Assembly (NCBI RefSeq): GCF_901933205.1
Contig: NC_044573.1
Span: forward strand, 34,258,993 to 34,322,992
Direction of reading: 5' to 3'
Length of the DNA stretch: 64,000 nucleotides
Source: Camarhynchus parvulus
Taxonomy: Eukaryota; Chordata; Aves; Passeriformes; Thraupidae
The position numbers and the translations under genes were made by a program. Below the pieces are notes generated by a model. It was not told where the DNA came from. It did no database searches and saw only the letters and a list, made by a program, of their open reading frames with translations. Below, in pieces: positions 36,128-48,960 of the stretch (position 1 is the stretch's first letter; every line of letters starts with the position of its first letter).

Positions 36128-36467
36128 GATTATACTAACATGTATGATTATATTGCCCATGCCTAAATTGCTTCCTCCACTTAACTGTTGTATCCTGGCC
36201 TCTTTTGATGGCTTCTCTGTTTGTTGATTATGAACAGCATAATTTTTACAGATAAGGAGAGCAGAAGGCAAAGGAAACATGGCAGATGGGCTTTGATGAG
36301 AACATTGACCTAGAGCAAATGAAACACTATCATTGAAGGAAGTCACTCTTCCACAGTTACAGAGAGATTGTATAGGACGTTTTTCTGCTAAATATTTAGC
36401 CAGCAGACATGCAGTTTTAAAACAGCTAAAAGCCTTTTTAGAATTGAAGTCTGGTTACACAGAGAAG

Positions 36468-36485
36468 AAAAAAAAAAAAAAAAAA
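36468..36485. repeat. A18 tract
   Basis: Eighteen consecutive A residues follow GAAG. No retroposon body was identified upstream. Confidence 0.9.
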
Positions 36486-38659
36486 TGGACTCGATGAAGC
36501 AATTGAAGCAATTAGTGTCAGCATTTACCATATGAGGAGCTTCCATTGTGGGTGTTAAACTCACAGAAGGGTTGGGAAGATCAATACATCTGGTTCTGTT
36601 ACATTGTCACCTCTTGGGAGCAGGAGGAGACAGTAACTGATGTCCCGACGTGTCTGGTGCCCAGACTTTGAGATGGCCTTGCAAGGAAACCAGCTGAGCC
36701 ATGCAAGATACCCAGTCCTGAAGGGATGGGTCAACAGCCGAAGGCCACAGCTCCTTACTTAGCACTCCTCTGGGCACAGCACTCCTCTGAGGAGCTTCCT
36801 TGTTCCTCAAGGACCCTGGTCAGTAATGTGGCCCCAGCACTGCACAGGGCCTTTCCACAGAGAATCAGCTCAAGATATTCTGGCATTTCTAACAAATTTG
36901 TAGCCGTGTAGGGCCTTTGGTGTGAACCTTCCTCTTTTTTACAAGAATAGAGAACAGGCTGCAAGAGCTGGCCAGAGCTCTGACCTGTTTCTAAGGGCTT
37001 ATCCAAGTCTTTGCTGTATTGCACTCACCTGTCTCCTCTCTATCATCTGTCCTTCTCTCTAATCTAAGCAATCACAGATTCAAAAGATGGAAATATGAAC
37101 TTTGGCCATAGCAGCCAGAGGGTCTTCAGACTTGAATTGAAAAGCAGGATACCCTCTGTGCAGTAGAGTGCCACTGAACAGGAGCTAAAGCAGTCTTCAG
37201 AAGGCAATGGGATGGATTGTTTCACTGCCTGGAAAACACAACTATTGTGTTTTCAAGAGGTGTTGAAAGAGAGGAGCAGATCTTAATTAGCATGGTTGTT
37301 TCTCCCAGCCATTAGGGACTGCCTCTGAGACTTGGACTAGGAGAATCCTGCAGTTTTCCAGGGAGAAAATCTTGCTGTAAGAAGTAGCCTAATTTGAAAA
37401 CTCGGTTAGGAGAGCACCACAGCACGCTGTAAATGGGATAATAAAGTTCTTCCTGGATGGGAGAAGACCATATTATTCTTCCTGCCCACAGACTGCCTCA
37501 CCCTCCCCTGTCCAGTTAAAGAATGCAAACAAGAGGAACAGAAGGAGCCTATGCCTGGGTATGAAAACTCGAAACACAGGGCATCAGAAAACTGCCACAA
37601 TCAAGAAGAAAACATTCAAGCTAACTGAGGAGGGGGAGAAGAAGCAACACTCCCTACAAGACCCAGAGGTTTTCTTTCAGGAAAACTACCTAAAAGTATT
37701 GTTCCCTTGCTTGGTTCCAAAAGAGACAGTTTTGGTGTGTAAGCCTTGAGAAAGGATTTCTACCATGAAGCCCAGTTTACAGATGTACCAAAAGGAGGTA
37801 AGGAAGAGTGTTTTGGACACATCTCTTGTACCTTCTACTAATTAGCTTTTTGTGTTCCCCTGATGAACATCATGGCTTCTATGCAGTTTCTTCTTAGATA
37901 TACAACTGTATAATTGATCATAAATGTCAATAGTGCCACTTCACTGTGCCAACACACAATAGGAGGCTACAAAGCCTGACACCTGAAAGTTAATTCAATT
38001 CCCAGTCTAATATTTAGGCATCATGTTATCTGTATGTATCCTGGATCTCACTCCTTGATCTTGCACATGTTCTGTTTTTCACTTCCCCAGAAAATCACTA
38101 GCCTTATCAATATTTAAATATTGGATTACTCTGGTGTGAACCGCTCTTTGGCAGGTTTTGTTGAGTTCTGTCCTCTCTTCTATTCACCTCTATTTTTCAT
38201 TTCCATTTCATTCAAAATCCTTTCCTCCTCTACTGAATGCTCCTTAAGTTTTGTTTATGGAAGGCTACTAAATGAGCCATTAGCCTGAAAAGCTAACTAT
38301 TCATCTGTGGTGCCATCATTTTAAACTCACAACACTGGGTAGGCTACTCCTTAAATTAATGTTGTTGAAATACAAGAAATTCAGCACTGCTGCTTTCTTT
38401 TTTTCTGCTGAGTGAGACTAAAAAAAAATGACTTTTGTGGTAAATTTCAAATCCTATATTTGTTTTTTGGTGCTGCTCTTACACAGAGAAATCACAGGAT
38501 ATGTTGAGAGAGCAGAAGGAACTCCAGACCTGTCCTCCAAGGGCCTTCTGTGCCAAATTCTTTGTTCTTGCCTGAGGTGTGTGCTCAATCTTTGTATTGC
38601 CTCCTCTCTCTCAGCTTTGGCTCCATCAGCCTTCACTCAGCACTTGGCCCCTGATCTAT
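36486..38659. other. No gene recognised
   Basis: The part at 36600-36900 is somewhat GC-richer and has open frames on both strands (61 to 89 codons) with no recognisable domain. The rest is AT-rich without hallmarks. Confidence 0.45.
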
Positions 38660-38900
38660 CTCCAGAAACCAGAGCCCTACAGTGAGAGCCTCAACCTCAC
38701 CTGGGGCTGGGGAGTGCACAGCTCCATCTCTCCCTCTCCACCTGCTCCCAGGACCAGGGGTTTCTGCTGCTGCTGCAAACAGAAGCCCAGAGCAGCTCCA
38801 CAGGAGGCTCCTCCTTGATGCTCCACGGTCTGGGAAAGGGTCTGAGATTGAAGGTTCCAAGGCTGAGTTTCCAGCTGCTCAACTAAGACATCCCAGAGAG
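38660..38900. other. Second GC-richer patch without recognised gene
   Basis: The segment is rich in C and G (for example CACCTGGGGCTGGGGAG, TGCTCCCAGGACCAGGGG), contains a CTG run at about 38766-38776, and is open in several frames on both strands. The 105-codon plus-strand frame at 38682-38999 and the overlapping minus-strand frames carry no domain I recognise. CpG sites are few, so it does not look like a classic CpG island. Confidence 0.4.
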
Positions 38901-39121
38901 CTCAGGGACACATGCTATGCTCCCTTCATGTCTAAAGGAGCAGATGTGCTATTTCAAGGATATTTCAGAAATATGGAAAAGATTCCTACCGCCAGCTGAT
39001 TTTTTTCTCTCTCTTCTAATGCCTTCTGCTGCCACTCCTGACTCCTAGGAGCCATTTTCCTTCTCTTTCTGGATAAAAAAATACTTTTGAATTTGAGCTA
39101 CTCTTAGTCAACTTGAACCTC

Positions 39122-39156
39122 TGTCCCATATGGAATGGAATGTCCCATATGGAATG
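39122..39156. repeat. Duplicated 16-mer
   Basis: TGTCCCATATGGAATG occurs at 39122-39137 and again, identically, at 39141-39156, a 19-base offset. This is a small tandem duplication. Confidence 0.95.
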
Positions 39157-42100
39157 TATTCCACCTCTGCTACTTTTTTCAAGACCATCACTTAAAGGCT
39201 AAATAATTTTCTCAATATATTTTAACTTATTTTTTAGAAGGCTTATTTCACTGTAATATTTGGTAGTTTTCACTTTTTCCCGTGTTTTCTGATCTGTAGG
39301 AACTGACTTCTTTCCTGATATGTCTCTGTAATAATTTTTGTTTGCTGAATATGCTCATTCCTACCATTATTCATAGGCAGCTGTTGTCTCAAATAGTGTT
39401 GGGAATATTTTCTTAAAATTTTCTCACTCTGCTTGTTTGGCAGATTCCTTCTAGATTTTGTGATTTTGATTAGAGGAGAGTTCAAGCCTCTAATCAAACC
39501 CCTGAACACTTCAGTCCACTTGACTTTACTAGCCACTTCATTCAACTTCACAAACTTTGCCTCCCTGAAATGACTCTATTTATTTTAAAATTAATCTTAA
39601 CTTCTGCTCATACAATGCAAGGTAATTTTCTGCAATCAACTCCATTAGAAGGTCCTTAAGCCTACACAAAATCTAGCCTGAAATAAGTGCAAATTCTCTT
39701 TGCCCTTTTGTGATTGTGACAGAGAAAAAAACAGTAAGGACTCTGCACTTTTATTATCAAAATGAAGTCATAAGATCTATAAATACAGTTTTCATTTATA
39801 ATGAGCCTTAAATTTGTACATTTCATAAGGAAAACTTTTGTTTTGCTAATGAACTGAAATAACATATTCTGGAGGCAAAAATCTTGGCTTTATGGGAATA
39901 AATAAGGAATGGAGTTTAGTAATGTTAGGACTTTGCCCAGGAGTTGTGAAAGCCCTATCAAGTGTGGGAACTCTCAGCCCACTTTTAGAGAAGCTGGCTG
40001 AGCATCACATCCAAAGTGTCAGGAAAAACAGGCTGATAAAAGGCATCTGGGAGCAGACTTATTATTTTTCACTTTTGCATGTACTCTGTGTATTTTTGCA
40101 AAAGTTACAGGTAATTGTTAGGAGTGCAATGTGCTGAGAGAACACTGACCTAAAAGTGAAATGTGAAGCCTAAAATAGAGGCCCAAACTAAATCATAGGT
40201 GTTATAGTCATGTGCACTGGGGCTTAGGTGTTATTCTCACATGAGGGGATACAGTTTTTTCTTTTAGCTTAGTCTGCTTTTGCTTTATTAGTCTTGTAAC
40301 TAAAGATGGATAAAAAATTCTAATAAGAATTCATTTGAATCTTCCTTCCACAGGCATAGACTACCCTAATTTGTAGCTTCATGATACTCAATATTCAAGA
40401 GGCATTCGTGTGCCTAGGCTGCACTCTAATTGTCCTTTCAAGTCTTGGAAATTCAGTGCAACTGTTTACTCCACAAAATATTTCAGGCATTCACTATCTT
40501 GTTTTGCACAAGAGTTTCCAGAATTTACCCAGAAAAGTGTTATAGCATGGCACAAGCAACAGACAGAAAAATCCCAATAGCAGATGGGCACATGGCCATC
40601 TTCCCTCTAAGCCATCTGTGTACTTGGGGGATGGTGAGAATGGGTGTGAGGCAGGAGTGAAGGGGGCCACTGTCCAAGTTGGCAGAGGTAATTTCAAGAT
40701 AGCTGAAATACCCTTACAACAGCTTTCAGTCCAGCCCTGGTGAGTGGGAGGTCACAAAAGGACCGAGGAGGTGTTGGACCCTGTCTCTGTGGCAGCAAGG
40801 CAAACCATCCCACCACAGGCAGCTACCTGGGTACCAGTCACATGGCTCCTTGCAGGTCTTGATGGTGTCCTTGCACCAAACTTTCAAAACTTAGGAGCAT
40901 TGAGTGGCATTGAAAAATATTAAGTTCCCATTTTCCAGTAAGGTTCTTTCTGCAATGCAAAATTGTTTTTAACAATGTTATTATTGTTTGGCATTTCAGA
41001 TTCTGTGTACAATTACAAGTCAAATTTAAAAACTGGAGTTGAAGTCATGGTTTGCTTAGGTTCTTGTGAAATTTTCCTCAGAATAAATTAGCCCAGTGTG
41101 GGAATTGTGTGAGAAATACCTACAAATCCTAATTACATGACCTATGGAACAAGTTCTTAATATTTGTTTTATTTGAAGCACTCCTACTATGTTTTTATTT
41201 CATTTCCTCAGTTCCTCAGAGAGATGAGCAGAGGGTCTGAGACACTTGAAGGAGCAGATCTGTACCCAGCTCAGCAGGTTTTCACAACCCAGGGGTTCCC
41301 TTTTGCCCATCCACTCTATACTATGAAGCCTGTTCTTCTTTGCTACCTGTCTTGCATCTGAAAACAAATATACATGAGATAGGAAACATGAGCAGGAGGA
41401 ACAAATCAGGGTGGACCACATATTGTAATGAAACATACAGCTTTTCTTCTGCTCTAGTATTTACTAGGGAATAGACACCAGGTTTCTGACTGACCAAACC
41501 AACTGCAGCAGGCTCTGTAGACAAATGAAGTTTTAAAAAGCCTTTTAGATCCAGGTTTCTCATGATCCCTCCTGGCAAGGAATTAATCAGTTCAACATGT
41601 GAGGGGGTGTTTTGGTCACTGTTGAGTTGATATCTGAATTGCATGCAGACAAAACAGCCTGTTTGTTTTTCTTTCAAAGAACAAGCTTTGTTGTTTTGTG
41701 AAGGACTATAATTCATATTTCTTCCTGAAAGGAAAAAAAAAATCTATATTTATATTTTCCTTCTGTGAACTTATTATTTTTTACTTGGGTGGTAAGCTAA
41801 GATTGTACTTAATAAATTGTGATCTTTCTAAAACCTGCCCTCAAAAACATAGTAGCTTAAGCCAGCTATCAATGCTGTCAATACTGATGTTTTACAATTT
41901 CATGGTTGTCGTGTAAGAATTCAGATAAGTAAAACAAGAATGACTAATTGCTGTGGCAAAATGTTACAGACATTTACAAATAATCAGTCATTGTAATGAA
42001 TTACACCCGTGTACTACAGCTAATTATTAATGCTTGCTTAACTTTGGGGGGAAGGAGGTGGTAGTTATTTGATTACTGATTATAATTTTCTAGTTACAGC

Positions 42101-43339
42101 TGACAGCCAAATATTTTTCTTTCATTCCCAAATAACAGCTATTAAGCTAAAATGTGTCTGGGCAAATCTCCTATGCCTTTGCACAGTTCTGCAACAGGAG
42201 CCCAGAAAGAGTAAAAGCCAGGGCTCAGGCTGGGTCACTGTTCCTTCTCACCATGCAAATGCATGCTTTCCTGAGCACGTTTCTCCTTCTCCCTTCTCTT
42301 ATACCACTTGCAGCATTCACTCTTGTATTATGAGGTGGTTTCTCCTAGGTATGAAACTCAGGGAGAAAGAGTGAATATCATTTAGCCAGTGGCAGTCAAG
42401 AAGTTTCACAACAAGACTGTGCAAAAGTTGTTTGTGGCCACTGCCTGTAACACAGAGAGTACAGGTGTTGGCAACACCTCTGTCAAGGCTTAGAGCAATG
42501 GACCAAAGACAGAGATGTGTGCTCCACAGGGAGAACTATTGTGTTAAGGAGAACCTTAGAGAGGCAGATCTTTAGTACACCTTTTAATTTTGCATCAAAA
42601 GTGATGTCAAGAGAGACTGCAAATCTCTTGCCTCCTCATATGTTGTTTAAGAGGTTAACTTCCAAATAAACCTCCAGGTAAATGCAGCATGGCACTACTC
42701 TTTCCTTTTCAATTTTTAACAAATACTTTGCTGTACTATCAGAGCCCTCAGTTCTTTTTTCTTCTTAACATCCTGTCCAAACAAATCCGGTGCCATTTTG
42801 TTCATATGTATGCACCACATTGCTTTGCCACATCAGCTTTTCATCCTTACATTTAATTCTTCTTGTCAGACTCCAACTTCATTATCTTTTGATTGACCAT
42901 TATTTTACCTCTGTCACACACAATGTTACTTTTTATTTAAAGCAAACCTGGCTTGAAGGCATTTAGAGGAATCACATCTTCCACTTCCACTGATGCACTG
43001 GTGAAGTCCTTTTAGTCCTTACAGGTATAAATTTTCATCAGGCTTTTTGTCTTCTGAGTGTATGGAAACCCCTTTGTCATTTTATTAAGTAGCTGAACAA
43101 TACATGAGACATAACTGTTCATGTACTTATTCTTTGGCACCCTGTGTCACTCCAGACCTTCACTAGGGCAGCTGAAAGACCTCAAACACAACCACTGTAT
43201 ACACCATTATAGAGATGTATAGACAATCCTCAGCTGTACCACTGAGGACTCCAACAAATCAATACTTATTTGAATCAGTAAAATCAGGACCTTGTTCTGA
43301 CTTTTTGTGCAAAATTTTTACTTGTCCATTTCAAAAAAT
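39157..43339. other. No gene or repeat recognised
   Basis: Unique-looking DNA. The longest open frame is 131 codons on the minus strand at 41321-41716. Its peptide shows no known motif. Confidence 0.45.
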
Positions 43340-43385
43340 AATAATTAAAACTTAATTAATAATTAAAACTTAATAATTAAAACTG
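43340..43385. repeat. Three-copy AT-rich minisatellite
   Basis: The 14-mer AATAATTAAAACTT occurs at 43340-43353 and 43358-43371, and once more with a final G at 43372-43385. A four-base AATT spacer separates copies one and two. TGTCCAT flanks the array on both sides, which suggests a slightly larger duplicated unit. Confidence 0.9.
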
Positions 43386-46300
43386 TCCATAGACTCCCAC
43401 ACATTTTGTGGAACTCAGTATAAAGCTAAATAATGCTCTAAACTAATGCAGTGAACAGCAAACTCCCACAGCAGAGGGCAGGTCCTTGGGATGCTCTTTG
43501 GCCACTGTGCTGGGTCAGTAGCTCTGGCAGCAATGTGAGGCCAGCAGCCAGGGGGACAGCTTTCATCTCCCTAATAAGGAATGTTGGAGCCTTTACATCT
43601 GAATGCTTAGTGAACACTCCCGTATCCACTTCAGAGATAACTGAGGCATGAACAGGAAATATTTGCTCAGTTTTGGAGTGTGATTTAATTACAATTAGAA
43701 CCAATGTCAGTTTTGTAGATTTCTGAGTTATTAAATTTCTTCAGTAGATAAACAGACTCCCTTGCTTAGCTCTTTGACAGTATTTCATGATTTTAATGTC
43801 TCTATTAAATTACAGGACCATTTTCCATCAACAAGAGGTTCAGTCATGAGCTTAAGAACAATTTATTCGATTAAAAAAACCCAAAGTTTTAAATTAATGA
43901 TGGTATTATCAATCAAATGATGAGCTGCCCTCTCTAGCTTTACCTTGAGTACCAGAGTCCTAGAAACTAGAATTGTAATAATATTAAATAGAAAGCCCAA
44001 GAACAATCTGAGTGCTAAGGAAATGTGGCAAACTTTGAACAGAGCCAGAAGCAAAAGAAGATAAAAAGTGTGAATTAATCTTAGCCAGAGAGAAACTTAG
44101 AAACTCTAAAAATACTGCCTGCTGTCTCTTCCCATATACCTTCAGCAGTAGGCAGCTACCAACACATCAGTCTGTGTCTATGAATACATGTAAAGATAGC
44201 TGATATCCCAAGGCATCTGAAATAGCTGCCACCAAACACAGAAGTAGTCTAGAGGATTCAGTAGGGACCCTGGCAATAACAGATAACAGTGAAGGGGAGG
44301 GGAAAGGCTGCAATTCACCTGTATTTTCACTCATTTCATGCCATTTTCTCAAGAAGTTGACTGTAATCCCCCAACTATTAACCCTTCAGGCCGTGCAGAT
44401 GTAGACACTGAAAACTGACTACAGCAGCTGCAATTCATCGTTACTCTTCAGCAAGTACTTCTAGGCTAAAAGGCAGCTTTTAGCAGAATGATACTGAAAT
44501 CTGTGTGGCATTTGAAAGTGCTTAAGTATTAATGGGTGTGTGGGGCTGAAAAGGAGCCAGGTGGGCTTCCCGAGGGGCCTCCTACAAAACACTGGCAGCC
44601 AACTTCTCACTGAAAGTCATCTTCTGCTGAGCAATGCATCTGAGTGAAATTAAACTCTCAGGACGTGCCATCTGTAATGCTTACAGAACCAAGAAAGCAT
44701 TAGGAAAACATGCAGAAAATGAGCACATCATCTAATTTGCCTCAACTGGATCTCGTTCTGCACCTGAGCAACAGGAGCATACAGCACCCACCTTCCCATC
44801 CAGACCACCTCACACACTGGCAGAGGCCCTGTGCAAAACCTGGGCACCTGGAGCTTTGGTGGATTCCATCGTTTCTGTAAGGTATCTGTCCCTGATGGTG
44901 CTCCTGTCAATCAAGAGAAGACCCACCAGGCAAAAGGCTAGGAGTTTTTGCGGCACTTTGGGCCAAAGGAGAGCCACTAATTAGGGCTTGACTCCATCTA
45001 AGGGGAGGCTGATCCCACTAAAGGCAGCCCTCTGTCAAAAGGATGGAAGTTTTCTTCCAGTTCTGAGTTTTCTCCACAGTTATGCTGTAGCCTGGCCATC
45101 TATGAAGCATCAGATTGTAGTTGGCTGTGAGTCTCCTCATCTGACAGGAAGGTGTGAAAGACGATTTTGAAAGAAACATGCACTGAAATTTCTCTTATTT
45201 ATGGATTTTTCCTATTAAAAGTCAAGGGGTTTTGTAACTATTTAGTGAATTGATTTTTTTTCCCTACCTTCTTATCCCTTCACATTTTAATCTGCTCAAT
45301 GGAAATGCTGAGAGGGAGCTGAAGGCCTGTGGGGAAAGTGGGTAAAATCAGAAACACATTCAACATAAGACCCTGTGAGAAATCCTAAGGATTATTTTTT
45401 TCCCTGGGAGAAAATATTTCTTTAAAGTCATCCGAGTTTTACATGGAAAGGGGGCTTGGTTATGTCAGGTTGGCCCAGAAATTTTACTTTCATCGAAGCT
45501 TAGACTGAGCTAAGCTCTTTAACATTTCTCTTCTCCCTGATCTTTTCCCTAAAGGGAGACCAGGTTGCTAGCACATTTTAACTTTGCCAAATAGATTTTC
45601 ATACAATTTTCACCAAACTTCCTCCTTTCTACAAGTTCAGTTACTGCCATGTGGCAGGGTTTCTTTATAAGAAAAAAATGCAAAATCTCACAAAAGACAT
45701 TTTTTTGCCAGCCTTGCTTTCAAACTGAGCCTTTTATGACCAATAAGTCAAAATTTCAAGTAGAGTATAAAAATTAACATATTTAGCTTCTGTTAAATAA
45801 TTACAATAAAGTAACAAATACATCATATTGAATTATCTCCATATCATATAAAAATGAAAAAAGGTTACCTCATCAAGTTAGGTGTTAAACACTTAAGGAT
45901 GTCCTGTTCTTTGGAATTATGATAAGGAAAAGAAATCATGTTTTCAAAGAGCAAAATAACCACTGGCTAACATTATTACCAGTGTGTCACAGAACAGTTT
46001 GGCAGGAATTCATTGTTTTTGTTTACAGAGGTTTCCTTGTTACGAATGGAAGGAATTTGGGTTTTTTTCCTAGAAGATAACCAGTTTTCCATGAAGCACC
46101 AGATACTGAAAACTCCATTACAACCCAGAAGATGATGGTGGCTGCTTGCATACTGTAAGGGATGGCGGATGGGCTGTGCATTTTCCAATGTCTTCATGTT
46201 CAATTGCAATGTTCATGTCCCCATGAATACTGTCAAGCTACACATCAAGTTTCTCTTGAACCTCAGCCTCTCCATCATAGCACAACTGTAGAACCCTTTT

Positions 46301-48479
46301 TACCCAATAAGGGCAAGTTCCTAAATCCCTGCTGCTCCCTGCTGGACTGCAGTTCCACTGACTGTGATCTGGAGAAAGTGATGCTATTCAGGCAGAATGT
46401 GGTAGGATGTGGCCCTCAGAATCCTTAAGGTCAGGAAATATTTAGAAAAAGCCTTTTCTTCCGAAGTTCTCACCTTGATGTTCCTCACCAGGTTTCTCCT
46501 GCTGCCTCTCACTCTTAACATGAAAAGGAAGGGAAGAGTTGTTCATGTGATGGTTTGGATAAAAAGCACTTTAAAAAATTGAACAAGAAAAGGAAATCAT
46601 AGGAGAAAAAGAGACTTTACATTGAGAATTGTACAATTGTATAAAGATAGCTGGTGGTACAACCTAAAGCCTCTGTGTAGCTGGGATATCATTTAAGAAA
46701 TTACATTTTTACTCCACAGACCAGAAATGTCAGCCTTTGGTCTTCTTGAAATACCTTACTTTTGGGGTACTTGTGATTTTTCCTCATCCTTCTGAGTTTC
46801 TTTAAGGAAAAGAAAGTGATGTAGCAACTGATAATCAGCATAAACAAGCTCTAGACTTTAGTGAATTTTCCTGCATAAACAGCAGGAGATCTCTCATAGA
46901 AAGAGGCCTTCTTTTCCTGGATGTCTAAAGGCGAATATGCATCTAGGATTTATTTGTAGTACAGTAACACAAAGAGACTCCAGCTGAGATAACAACATTG
47001 CTTTTTTCCAGGTGCTTTTTACACAGAAAAAGAGAAGTCCTTGTGTCTGAAAGTTTACAATCCATCTGCAGGAGAAAAAGGAGATATTATTGCCTCTTTT
47101 CTTGCACAGATGGCATTAAGACACTAAGAAATAAAATAATTACTCCAGAAATCACCAGAGGAGTCCAGAATCTAGATTTTTTTGGAGTAGAGTGACCTAA
47201 ACTTTCCTTGCCTCCTGCTCTGGCCTGTTGGGTTCGATCTGACCCGGTGACAAACGTGGCCCTGCAGAGGATGCACAGAGCAGGCACAGAGCCAGGGGCA
47301 AACCCACGTGAGTGGATACTCATGGACACTCCAGATCACCCCACAACCTTCCCACTGCAATGTCTCCTACTCAAGGGGAGCCAGGGCTGTAGGAAACAGT
47401 GCTAGAGGCCCCTTGAAATGATCCATGTCTGCAAACAGGAAAACTTCTTCCTTGCTCCCAAATCAGAGATTTCCTTCTACTCCAAAACATAAAGTTCCAG
47501 GCCTTGTGGGATCCTTTTATTACCACTATTAGTTTTACTTCGGATGATCTCATCATTCATGTAAAATTCAACTCCTACATGAGAAATATATACAAATGGA
47601 GGGGTCAAAGAAAGTCACAGGGATTAACCCCCTCTGATCTCCTTTGGGAAACTGAAAACTTTTTTATTCATGTCCTGTTTTTCAGACCAATACCTTCTGT
47701 ATTTATTGAGTCTTCTGAGAATTTTCTCCCAGCTTTGAGAAATTTAGCCAAGCTTCTTTCCTATCCCCTATGGATATCCTGGCTTTTCTTTAGGTCACCT
47801 GTACAATGTTTCTGTTAAACTAGTATTGACTGCCACAAAAGCCCTCAACATTTATTAAAGCACTATTAAAATTTTATCTTGTAGAGTGTTTATTTATGGG
47901 AAAGAGATAGAATACTTGAGTTCTTTCATGCCCTCAGTAGACAGCAAAGTTGAATTACCTCTGACTCTACCCAGCAGAGCGGAAGGGCATCAGTAAGATT
48001 AAACATTTACCACAACAGGTCTCATCCATGCGCACAAAAATGGGTTTATCAACACCTTGCCTCCTTTCCCCTCTTCTTAAATATACATATTATCTTTGCT
48101 AATAGCCAGCTTTATGATAGGAACACATTTTTATAATTTTCTAGAAGAAATATACAGTTGGACAAGCAAATTCATGCAAATGTTCTGCCAAAATCCTGGG
48201 AAGGTATTTCTCCCTTGTTGACTACAGAAACCTCTTGCAGTTTTGCTTCTGCCTTTAGCATCCATTGCCAGATGTATTCCTGCTATCCATCTTGTCTTTA
48301 TCTCCTTATGCAGCCTCATTTCATCTCTGAAGAGAAGTTGCAGTATTTATTTGAGTTTTGAGTAACACCTGTCTATTCTGAATCAGCATCCACTTCACCT
48401 TCTCTTTCACTATTTTCTTTAAAAATATGCAGCTGAAGAACTTCATGCCTTTTTTTGAGTGTTCTTTCTGAGTTATGAG
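43386..48479. other. No gene or repeat recognised
   Basis: Five kilobases of mixed-composition DNA with short open frames on both strands and no element hallmark. The stretch at 47200-47400 is a little GC-richer and has a GTTCGA motif, but no tRNA fold can be drawn. Confidence 0.45.
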
Positions 48480-48960
48480 TCACCTTGACTTAGCAATTCT
48501 CACCTCAGCACTACGATTTTTCACTTATAACACTGAGCTCTCTTCACCCACCACAAAATTTTTCTTTCTTAGAGGCTCTCTGTCTGACTGCACAGGCTCA
48601 GTATCAATAAGGCAGTTATTTATCTGTTTACATCCAGTGCTTCTTTTCAAAAATCTTTCTGTGTCACTTCTGATACAAACTCTTAATGATATAAACAGCT
48701 TTGTGACCCTCCTCTGCACTGAGGCTTTATATTCTCCAGTCCAGTCTCATGAAAATTATCTGCCACATTTAATCAAACTTAATCTTTTCAATTTATTAGT
48801 CTTAGCTGTCCCATTTGTGTCTCAAATGGGATTAGTTCATGTTCACTTGGTTCCACAGTTATTTTCTATAATGTCTTTTATTCTACAACTTCACTGGCTG
48901 CTTACCTAAATCAAGTCTAATAAAATACTGCCTCTTGTAGCTTCAGTGTTTATTTAGTGA
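48480..48960 (-). mobile_element. Possible antisense CR1-like remnant
   Basis: On the minus strand the stretch GTGCAGAGGAGGGTCACAAA (about 48698-48722) matches the conserved CR1 phrase 'gtgcagaggagggcaacaaag' that lies after the RT domain. Sequence on either side fits poorly, so only a fragment would remain. If correct, the 144-codon plus-strand open frame at 48475-48909 is merely the antisense of an old LINE. A short perfect hairpin (TCCCATTTG / CAAATGGGA) sits inside at 48809-48831. Confidence 0.33.

Noticed and set aside
47225..47250. GGGTTCGATCTGACCC as a tRNA T-arm
   Set aside because: No acceptor, D or anticodon stem can be drawn around it, and the loop and stem lengths do not fit a T-arm.
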